Positions 37,410-49,400 of a stretch of 64,000 bases of DNA are shown in pieces. Origin of the DNA: Caprella mutica. Taxonomy: Eukaryota; Arthropoda; Malacostraca; Amphipoda; Caprellidae. The DNA is taken from NCBI GenBank assembly GCA_947561585.1, contig CANNZV010002618.1, positions 1 to 64,000 on the forward strand, given 5' to 3'. The notes under the pieces were generated by a model. That model was not told the DNA's origin and did not search any database. It saw nothing but the letters and a program-made list of their open reading frames with translations. Numbering within the stretch: the stretch's first letter is position 1; each line of letters starts with the position of its first letter. The position numbers and the translations under genes were made by a program.

Positions 37410-40400
37410 TTAGGCCTCTTCATACTTTGATAGACGTGTCTTCAGTGACTCTATGCACTTCTTGGCCTCAGCCAGCTCCTGTTCCATCATGGTGTGCTGA
37501 GGGAGAAAAAAACAACATTAAAAAACTATTTAAGTAAGCAAAGTTATTGAAAGTTTATTATCATGGTTACATATCTTTTGAATAAACTCAAAAAATATCC
37601 TCTGAAATCGTATTAACATAATAAATTATTAAATTTTTACATTCTCAATAGTCAATAGCTCGTTGCGACTACTAACACAGTTGCAAATGATAGCCAAATG
37701 CAAAGAAACAGTGCCATCGAATGATCGCACAGAGAGTCATTGCATAAATTGACTGTGCTTTGTTTGGATTAGTATGAGTGGTGACACTTTCTAGTGTGTT
37801 ATCTGTATTCTAATATAACTAATTATAATTCAGAGATAGCTCGTTAAGATAGTTGACGCTATAAGTAGTTTGGGTTTCGCGAGTACAGTCTATGTTACTT
37901 CCTCACCCTATCCTCCAGATAGTTAGCCCTCAGGATGACCTGATTCTCCTTAACTCGTCTGGCGTCACGAGATCTCTTGGCTGCGATGTTGTTCTTCACT
38001 CTCCTGGCCCAGTACTTGTCATCCTTGGAGTCAGATGGAACGTACTGGGGAAATAGAAAAGATATTTAACATGGTCACCTTTTCATTTTTAGAGTTACCC
38101 ACAATCTAAAGTAGGTAAGGTAAGTTCCGAGTCATCTGACTGTATCACAATTTTGGATACATGAAAAAAATAACTAAAATGTAGTAATTATTATATTGTA
38201 TTCTCTCCTGTGTCCGAAAGTGTGGTACCGACCGATAACTCTTGAGGAAAATTTTGTATATCTGCGAACTTTCTAAATTCCTTTGATATCTTATCAAAGC
38301 TTGCAAGTAAAAACGTTTAGAAATCGGAAGTGAATAACTTCAAAAACATCAATTGATTCAACCCTTTCGTAGCAGAATTTTTCCCTGCTCGTGTTTGGAA
38401 TTTCACAAGTTGACACCGTGCGTTTTGGATGGTATTTGATGTTTATAGAATGATTGTTATTATCTTTGGTGCTGAAATACCATTTAAAGAGAAATGAAGA
38501 GAAGGTCTCGTAGAAGAGTGTGGACAGTGAATGGACGCTCCATGCACTAGGTCAATTAATCAGTAATCACAGGTAAGTTGATAACCGTGTCGACTTAGGC
38601 AGTGCAGGTGTGACAATTAAATAATCAGTCTTCTTACTCATGGATGCATTAAGGCAGAAGTTGAAGAAAGATATAAATGAAAACTGAAGAACAAAACCAA
38701 ACAAAAACCTACAATAGAACAAAGTAGTGCTTATCTAGTAGAGGTAGCTTCGGGACAATGAATGAGAGGGTGATCTGATTGAAATCCTTGTGTGATTAGT
38801 TAAAATCCTGCCCCCTTTCTAGAATGATGGAAGATATTTACTCAATTTATTATTTTTGTTATGGGTCACAATATCCCACTTGTGGTCCACGGTACGTATA
38901 TGGATTGAACAATGATATGGGACGTATATATCCCTTAGGATTGAATAATTAGTATGTGTTTATTGAAAATCAAACTGATGAACAATAAAAAATAACCATT
39001 CATAAATGATGACTGATGTAGTGATGGGATATATATATCTTCATACAACAGAATACAAGGGGGTCTTATAAGTCCCAGTAACAAAATTTATTCATATTGC
39101 CAAAATTCTCGTAAAAAATTCACGTCATTGGAGATAATATATAAGAATGAAAAATTCTATTGTTTCTTTTTTAAAATGAGTCCAAAGAATGACTATAAGC
39201 CAGAAATATCGCCAATATAGCTACTAACATTTTGAAGATAGACAAAACACACCTTTTTTGACAAGTAACGCCACACTTGCTTGCAATATTGCAATTAGTG
39301 TTTGAAAAATTGCGGCTAAGCGCTTTCATAGCCATGCAGACGCATTTTGGCGGAAAAAATAGACATATTTAAATTCATTTATAAATTGATAAAAAAATAT
39401 ATACGAAAGGGTTAAATAAAGTTTGCTGTGAAGAATTGAAGTCAACTGCTATAGCGACATTTTCACATAGATCACCAAGAACTTCTAAAATGATTAATTT
39501 ATTTGGTAATTCAGCATCCACTTTGAAACCAAAGGCCGTATCGCTGACGTTAAAAGGATAATAAATAAAAGGAACTGAAAGAGGCAGTCAGAAAGGAAAA
39601 TGGCTCCATGAACAAAGTCACCAGTCACTGACAATGCTGATGGATTCTTACCTTCTTCCTCCCCTTCTTTATGATAGGTTGCGGCTTTAGGTAGTCCTCT
39701 ATGATGGTCTGCTCACAAGGGTTGAAATCAGCACCAGGTATCTCCGATAAGTCTTCCACCTCAGTGATACTTGGTCTGTATTGGTAACTCTTCTTAGATT
39801 TTCTCGACGTCTTCTCTGTAATTTGGGTAGAGATAGTGATTATTCTTGAAGAAAAAGAGGAAGATAAGTTACATATGTGGTTAGGATTATTATTCGCAAT
39901 TAGCTATTTCAGAGAGAATTATGTCCTATGGACCTATGGAATCTGCAGTTTTAGAATAAATAACATTAGATATAAATGAAGAGTTTGGTTCCAAAACGCG
40001 ATAAACGCCACTTTTGAAAAAAATGAGTTTCCACCTAAATCAATATTGTATTTCGTCGGTATTGTGGATTTGAATTGTTTATGTTATTATAACCTCAATA
40101 TGCTATGTGAATGATTGAAACAGAAAATAGTGGTTTTCATCTTTGTACTTTCTTGGTAAAGAAAACACATTTTAACTCAAATTGATCAAAATGGATTTAT
40201 AGCGTTTTGGAACCAAACTCTTCAAATATAACTAAGAAAAATAACCAGAATATGCTTTCCAAATATTTCAGATAAATTGATTAAGTGAATATGCTTCCAA
40301 AATTATCCACCTAAATACTCGTCATCATCTTCATCCATACTGCCAAGCATTATTTCGTCATTATAAGGAATTTTGCGACTTGACGAATCTTTCTTGGTTT

Positions 40401-43400
40401 TGGGTGTGAACAAATCATCTGGAGGGAACATTGGAACAATATTATGTGTTCCATGTGTCATGTAGCTACAAGGAATAGTGTAACAATATTATGTGTTCCA
40501 TGTGTCATGTACAGGGAACATTGGAACAATATTATGTGACCCATGTGTCATGTACAGGGAACATTGGAACAATATTATGTGTCATGTACAGGGTATAGTG
40601 TAACAATATTATGTGTCATGTACAGGGTATAGTGTAACAATATTATGTGTCATGTACAGGGTATAGTGTAACAATATTATGTGTCATGTACAGGGTATAG
40701 TGTAACAATATTATATGTTCCATGTGGAAGTAGAGGGAAAATTGAAACAATATTATGTGTTCCATGAGCAATGTACAGGGAATATTGTAAGAAAAGCTAA
40801 TGCTACATTTCTAGCTACAATTTAATATTCATGAACAATATAAATGCACCGTCCATTCAGAATTAATGTCTAAAAAATAAAATTATACAAATAATTATTG
40901 AGTGTTATACTTGATAACTCGTTACAGCAATTAATATAACAAACTATTTTGAGTTCAGATAATATATTTAATGGAGGCTCAATGTATTGAATATTCAATT
41001 ATATTCCATACCTTCATAATATTCATCTCCGCTCGAGTAAGATGAAGATAACGATGTCCTTTTATTCGGTTTGCGAGTATTTCTTGCCTTCTTCTCCTTC
41101 TTTGGAGGGGAATCTTCAAGAGCATTTGAGCTTTCGTCTGATGTTTTATTGGAACGCTTGCGGCCATTGGACGTCTTTCTTTTATTTGAACCTTTAGAAT
41201 TTTCATCGATCTTTATTTTGGGAGCCTTTGACTTATATTTCTTTTCTGTGGGATCTTTGATTTTCTTTGAATCTGATTTTTCATTTTTTTCATTTGAAGA
41301 TGATGATGATGAGGGTTGTGGAAAAAGATCTTCGCTTTGTTGTTCAGACAATTCATTTCTCTCAAGTAAATCTTTAATTTTTGGGACATGTATCAAATTC
41401 TCTTCTTGGCGCTTCGCATTGGCTGGAAATGGAGAGTCTGTTCTATCGTGTATCAGTTTCTCAAATCCACTGAAATTAGAAGAGTCCCTGGATGAGTCCT
41501 GTAAATCTGCCAATGGAGCGAAAACGTGAATAGGCGTCGATAGAGCAGAAGCCTGGTCGTGATTTGTGAAACAATTCGACGAATTAGAATCACAGTTGCA
41601 CGAGTTGAAGTTATTCAAGGTAGATTCAGAAGCAAATAAGTTGGAATTAGGTGGAACAGTTGATGCTGTCGATTGTTTAGGCGTTACTGTCGAATTATTA
41701 CTTTTATCTGACGGATTATCCAAAAGAGACTGAAAGTCTCCTAACCCTTCATTTTCATCGAGAATATTCTGTAGCTGCAAGTAATCCAACTGGAAGAAAG
41801 CAAAATAATTGTTTTAGTAAATCAGGTATTGCATCAATATACTTTTAGAATTGAGTTACAAAGTTGTGCAAGTAGTAAAGACTCCGTTAGCAATATAAGG
41901 AAGTACGCCAATCAGAATACATTTAGTAATATAGAGACATCATTCACTTATAACATTCTGACAGCTAACGTATAGTCAGATCATCTGAAAGAATTTATAG
42001 GAAACCAAGTAACACTAACACTATTCACCTAACGTTCAGCATCAATGGAACATCTTGAGAATGTTTTTAAGGTGACTAATTTATAGTTTGAAAAAATGAA
42101 GTTCTGTATTTTTGAATTCGTAGTGATTGGTTTGCTTACTGTAAAAAGTTACATTGGAAATTGTTGTCATTTCACTGAATTAATAAACTTCATCAAATAT
42201 AACATACCGAATTGTTGAAGTCTGGCTCGAAAGGCAGAGTATATTCCCACAAATTCGATCCGAGGAAAGTAGAGGACATTCCATAATCCGAGGGACTCTC
42301 CTTCCCTAGCTTCGAAAACTGTTCGAATTGTGGTGGGCTGGACTTTATACTTAGTGGTGAATGTTGAATATCTTCTACGAATTCTTTCTTTGAGTTCCCA
42401 AACTTCGCTGTTGGAATAAAATCATGTGGTTAGTTATTGAATCAAAAAAAAAAAAAAGTGCAAACAACAGTCACTTCTAACATCAAACAAGTGATATGGA
42501 ATTCCCCGTTGTGAAATTCCTTTTTGGCTAATTTTGTATTGCAGTTTAGAAAGATTTGGAAATCTTCTTAACTCCCTATGGACTAAATCTTCAGAAATAA
42601 AGAGTGGGAGGCTAGATAACAGAGTGAGCATTAAAAATGGGCAGTTTTAAATCAGCAATACAGTTAATGAAACTTCAAAAAGTCATATTTATACACAAAC
42701 TAAAAGAGGAGAAATGTAGTTTTCTGAAAATACAATCGTATCTATGCTACTACTTGGTTGAAAAGCACGATGAGAACATTAAATTCAAACCATATTTCAT
42801 CACAGAAGGATAACTTATCTTCGCAGTTTCTTTACTGCGACACACCTAATGCTTGTAGCTGGTAAATTGCCCGAAAACAATTGATCGAATGAACAATTGC
42901 TCGAATTATCGATCGCTCAGATAATCAAAAAAAAATGATTAATTGAACTTCGATAACTGATCGAATGATCAATTGTTTTTTGTAAAAGGAGAGGGAAAGT
43001 CAACACGATAATGAGTACCAAAATGGGAAAATTTTAAAAAGCAATTGGCAAGAATAACAGAGATTATGCTAAATGTCTTGGAAACAACCACCTCACCTGG
43101 TACCGTCAGTTCCCATAACCCAAGTTTTTTATCTCTGCAAAAATTTTCAGATGAATCGATTAAACCGTTTTCTTTAAGCAGTATTTTTAGTGACCGACAC
43201 TAAAAACCTGTTTGCGCACTTTCAGTATAATACTTATATCATAGTTCGAATTGTTAAAGTAGCACTTACAGACAATTTACAAATCACTGGTGTAAAAAGT
43301 GGTTAGATGTTACTAAATTTACATTCAACAAAATTGTAACTTGGTATTTGAAATGACATCCTTACAAGATGCACGAGCGAAACAAACACCTCGATACCGA

Positions 43401-46400
43401 TTTTCCTTTGCTTCTGAATTTTGCTCAATGTTATTTGCAAAGAAATGTCCGGTTTGTGGACGATATTGTGATTGGCGATGAGACCGCTTTTCATTTGGAT
43501 GGCAAAATAATTTATCATAACGTTCGTACATATACACCGAAGAGCTAAGTCCTACTTTCAATTTTGACGTAGGAATTTCATGAGAGAAATTATATCTGTG
43601 CGGATGGGAGTTAGTGGCAATGGCCGTGTAGTCGGTCCTTTTTTAAAAATAAACTTAAATGGAGTTGAATACCTTGATCCATTATATTACAGGATCGTTC
43701 AAAGACTTCGAGAAACACATAGAAACAGAATTAATCGAACCTGGTGGGTTCAGGAAGCTGCTCCTCGGCACAGAACTATTGCTGTAAGGGAAAACTAAAT
43801 GAGATTTTCGGCAATAGGCATTATCGCCTTGAATCATCGTGACGATTGGCCCACCAGATCGTCTGAAACGATAAAATTGGAGGATAAGTTTGATTTTTTT
43901 CAGTGACATTTTAATAAACTCTTTTTATTGTTATAATAACGTTTTTTTAACTAAACAATGTTACTAAACTGTTGCAAGTTATTAACAACAAGGTTTTAAT
44001 ATCCTAAAATTCGAAGTTAAACAAAAGTGCGCAAACAGGTTTTTGGTATCGTTCACTATAAATACAACTTAAAGAAAACAGTTGGATCGATCCATCTAAA
44101 AAATTTCTACGGAAATAGAAAAAATGTTGAGAAACAAAATGTGATTTTCGATTTTGTTGTAAGTTCAATAGTTTTTGAATTACAGCCCTTGAAATTTTGG
44201 TAGCTATTTTTATTGGGACACCCTGTATAGCAACACTAACCTAGCCCTAAGAACATCTATTCGGAGACCAGTGGACTGATTGACTGATGAAAAGAAAACA
44301 AAAAATCTAGGGCTCAAAATTGCTACAATAATTGCTGTTCTATGAAAATAAGAAAAACAGAAAGAGTAAGAAATAAAAAACAGTAACACAATGATTAATA
44401 ATAAATAGCGAGGAAAAAATGAAATACAGTAATTATTAATTACTAATTAAAAACTAGAGCGGATCGGTGAAGCTAATTGAAGTGATTCAACTTCATGATT
44501 AACTGACTTTTTTAAATTCGATCCATGTGACCAATTTGAATATTCGAGCAATTCACCTAGAACCCCTAATGCTTCTTCTGTAAAAAGTTATTAAGCGATG
44601 ACTCAAAAACTTCCAAACAACTGGCAAAATTTCACTTCGAAAGTCAACTGGAAGACTAAGAACCGTACGGATAGAGCAAAACGTTGTTTCTCAACGGGTC
44701 ACAGTTTGGTGCTCAGTTACGGAACCCTATCTCTGAAGATCTGGCTAGACTTGCACTCACTGTTAATCAAAAACGTTTTTAAAAATGATCAATGATTATT
44801 TGTCCTTAGCTAGAATCAGAAAAAGAGATAGGCCACACAGCACGAGTTTCAAAGGCTGCTCTGAAGATTAGATTTCATGGCAAGTCAATAACAAAATTTA
44901 GTGATATTGAATGGGCACCCTTAATTTTTATGTGTGAGGTTATTTGAAAAGCAAAGTATACAGGAAAAGATCCATCACAACTGAATACCTCAAGGCAAAC
45001 ATCAGAGAAGGAATCAACTGAATTGATTAAGCCACGCTACAGAGTCACGTCATCGACCATAAAAAGAATACTCGAATGTTTAGCACTTCGTTTTAGCTTT
45101 AAAATGGTATATTACTTTTCCACGTTAATCAATAAATTGTACGAATAATATGCGTTTTAAAACTGGCCATTTTAAAAGCTCACCCTGTGTGTCTGATTGT
45201 ATGTATAAATGTTTGAACCTCTAGTACATGTTCATTGTTCAGCTGCAAGGTCAGTTGAGAAATAGTCTATGGTTTGTCAGTTAAGATCTTTAAATTAAAA
45301 ATAAATAAGAGAGTTTTGAATTCAGTGAATTAACTCTCATATATATATATATATAATATACCTTACAAATCGAAAAATATATGAAAATATGGAAGTTTCT
45401 GCATGCAATTTTAGTTATTATTCTATATATGTATAACTGCTGTGTACGTATTTGAAATCTGAAATATTACTGATTAAATATAAAGATTTCCTGATAAATG
45501 AATGTTTTTTGATCACAATTTAGAACTAGTTAAATCCTCTGTTACAACATTTATATTTAAATAGATTATTTACCATTTAATCGGAGCTAGCTGATCACGG
45601 TTTGTTTACAAAGATTTACCGCAGTAGTACCTGACATGGTGTTCAGATGCACCGTTACATCTAATATACAAAATATATTTTAACTAATGAGCAAATATGG
45701 ATACTCCTCTTTTGATTTATTCTCACTGATATGATATCTTTTTACTCATTTTTGCCTCTACAAGAACTTTTGAGATAGTTATAATCATTTCAAACAACTT
45801 TACGATGTAAAATAATAATAGTTATTGTGTCCATTTGTTTTAGCTGAATTTCTTATCTTATCCTTATCTTATAGATAAGAAATGTAAAGCAGTTGCAAGC
45901 ACTATCTGGTACTATTTTGTAATATTTATGGGTAGTATTATACGTATAAGTTTTCATAAGTAATTTTTAATAATCGAATACCTTCTAACAGTATACCAAC
46001 AAAATTGAAGAGCATTTTGGAAATGAAGGTATAATAACTAACGGTTATTTCAATGTTTGGTCCTCAGATGGTGATACAGTGTCCATCCATGTCCTTTGCC
46101 TACTTCTACTCTTGACTCAGACTCATTCAATTGAGTAGTTTCGACCATATAAATGGTTTGATTTCAGGATATAGATATTCGTTTGCCGAAGTAAGTATTG
46201 ACCAATTGCATTATTTAGTGCGTGATGCTGCAACTCACAGTAGCAATTTGACAGTGATGCATAGATTTCCCAAGTATGCGGCAAATGAAATCAGCCGATT
46301 ATAAAAAAGAGGATGAAAACTCACAAAAATATTGAATAACAATGAATAAAATAACTGTTTTGAGGAAATTAGGTAGTTATGAATTACTAGTGAGCTACCC

Positions 46401-49400
46401 GTCAAATATGGTTCCAGGTCCTTTCGCCGAAATTTTTTTTTAGAAAAATAAGGTATAACTATTTTATAATATATATCAGAAAAGGGAGGGAGGCAACACA
46501 ACTGGACAATCTCATTATAAATCTACAACGTAGCTACAGTATTTTTAAATTTAAACAAAGAAATCCGTGAAAATTGACAGACTATAATTTTTTGTTATTT
46601 CTATATTTATCAGGACTTTTTTTTACTATTCGGATTTTTTTTTTTTGTAATCTTGATTCTTTTTTTAAATTCGATTTGTTTTGTTATCCAGATTTGTTAT
46701 TTTTTGGATTTCGGTTATAAAGATTTTTCTAGTAACCCGTTAAAAATTATGAACTATATTTTTTTAAATTAATTATGCGGGAAAAAGATTCGGATATTTT
46801 TGAAATCCCGAATTCTTGTATCCCGTATTTTTTTTTGTTACCCGTATTTTTTCTGGTGACCGGCCCTTTCGCCGAAATCACTTTTGCCGCAAGTGATTAT
46901 CCACCTAAGGTTAGATTAGCGGTCCTGTTGGGGGGGGGGGGTGATAGTGACAAAATGTATACTTTACTGTTTTTTACAGTAAAATAAGTATACCTTATTT
47001 AGGTAAATAATTGTCATTTCTTCGGCGAATGTGCGAAAGGACCTAGAGCCATTTTTTTCTGTTATCCGGATTTTCTTTATTAAAGATTTTGTTATTCTGA
47101 CAATTATTTTAGTCATGTAATTATATCGTATCTTAAATGTTAATGGGTGACATATTTCTAGCAACCAATATAATGGTTTCTGAAATAAGTTCATACAAAA
47201 TGGAATCTGATACAGTTTGAGTACACACAACAGAGGTCAACTTTCTCTTACCAGACAGAGAGAAGATCAGGAAAATATTAGGGAGATTTTTTACTGACTT
47301 TTTTCGTAAATTACGGAGAACTTTGTTAAAAATCTGTGCAATTAATACAGAATGATCCCTTTCTGTAAACATTTTCTTGCAAATACAGGGTGCGGACAAA
47401 GTCCATCGGCAACTTTAAAAGGTGATATTTCTGAAAATAGATGATAAAAATGATAAAGCTGTAAATTATTTCAGAACATTAATTTGCTGAACTGCCATAC
47501 AAAATTTCATTTAATATCTTCACCTCTGGCCAGAATTCCACGCTTAAGTCAGCAAAACAAACTCTCGGCCGCTTAAATTCGACAATTTTTCAGCAAAATA
47601 AGGAAGAACAATTTTATAGTACCCCAACCAGACCACTAACCTAACCTTAGGAGCGCTATATCTCAATATATTTATAACGTATAGTGTTTTTTTCCAAATT
47701 TACGGCGAAAGTTCCGTTCGGTGCATTTTCTTACTGCGAAATTTCCGGACACGCTTTAATTGATATATGAGAAGAAGCACAGGCATCTGCTCCCAAAAGA
47801 TATTTAACAAAATAGTTTATCAGGTTCAGATCTGGTTATGAGGCGGCCAAACCCTGACACCATTTCTGGATTTTCTCTGACTGTTTTGACCGTGCGAGTC
47901 CTTGTTGGGAAGTGAACGGCTTGTTTTTAAAGTATTTTTGGGCTTCTTGAAATACAGGAGTCAGAATAGTCAGTCTTTGTGTGTAAAATAGTAATTTGTG
48001 TTCAATTTTGCACCTTTTGGAACAAAAATAAGGGGAGACTTGCATGTTCTGATATGGCAGCCCACATCATTACGGAAGAAGGTTCTGAAGCCTTAGACAC
48101 GTTCTCATCGAGTCAGGAAGGTCTGCTTGCTCCGACAGTGAACATTTTTCATCAATGAAAATGATTTCGTGCGTGTCCGTACCTGCCTTGAACTGGTTTA
48201 GAAGAATCTTTACTCGAGCTAATTCCTTTCTCTTTCAAGGTCTTAAATCTGCCTTCACAATACTCATTCACATTCATGACGCGGGCCATTCTCCTCATGG
48301 ATTCTCTGGCAGTATTTACGACTTTCGGCTTCCGAGAAGATCGCGGTCTTTCACTTTGAGGGCGATCTTCAGTACTTTTGGGTTCTTAAAACCTTGTAAC
48401 AATCTAGTAAGCAGTCGATCTCGGCACTTTAACCATCAAAAAATCAATGTATACCCTTAGAAAATGGATACCATATCTATTACATGTGGTTTTCCATGGA
48501 AATATGATGAATTACATATGGTTAGCATATGATGTTATAAGTATGGTATTTGACATGTTGCTATGAATATGGTAAATTACACCTGTTACAAGGAAATGAT
48601 GTGGTTAATTAAATATGTATATAATCTTCATTTGATATAGTTTTAAAATGGAATGACTACGTGTTTCTTGTGTTTTTATGATGGTTGGATTGATTCAATA
48701 TGTATAACAGATATCTTATATTGTATTACTTAGCATTAATCACCATTGCAATCACGTATATGCAGTTAAAAAGCTTCAATATCCCAAGTTTGGCACGCCC
48801 AAGCAATAGAGCTCAGTAATGGTTGCATGGACATTACTCGTAGTTGGTATAAAAGCTAAATTAAACTAAACAAATGAAAACTTAGCCCACTGTCAATAAA
48901 TTGAATGTCAAAATTTTTCCAAAACTTTGTCCGCACCTATAAGCTTAAAACTCAAAACAATAACAAATTCTATGTTAAAATGCAGCATCTCGTCATTAAC
49001 CAAGTCAATAAGTAAAAATTAATATACTTATGGGGCCAAACTATGACTTTTTACACATTTGTGACTTTTGTCACTTTGTGACTTTTTTCACTTTGTGACT
49101 TTTTTCACTTCGTGACTTTTGTCACTTATGTGACTTTCGACACATGTGACTCATTTTTGACATATTCTTTATAAACTTTCCAATCTGTAACACTAATTAT
49201 GAAAGTGTGTAAATCATTAGAAAAGAAAACCTGTAGGGTGAGTTCCGATCTATCGACCGGTTCCACAATGGTATCCAATTTCAATACTTTTACGATATTA
49301 TAATGGATACTAATTAAAATAACGAAATGAAATGTTAAACTATTTATCTTCTCGGTGACCGGTATATTCCACCCTAGCATATTCCACCCTACTTTACGGG

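Larger units (their letters stand above)
47386..48937 (-). mobile_element. Tc1/mariner element, family M2, with internal insertion
   Basis: The ends CAGGGTGCGGACAAAGT and the complement of AGGTGCGGACAAAGT have TA on both sides. At 1.55 kb it contains a minus-strand transposase relic and, at about 48455-48700, a copy of the ATATGGTAA-word family. It lies in the first bZIP intron. Confidence 0.9.

Noticed and set aside
41071..41529. 152-codon plus-strand frame
   Set aside because: Antisense shadow of the large bZIP exon 41012-41789, which has correct splice sites and family similarity.
46775..46987. Short plus-strand frame with hydrophobic segment
   Set aside because: Lies wholly within the 46404-47054 inverted-repeat element and has no recognised similarity.
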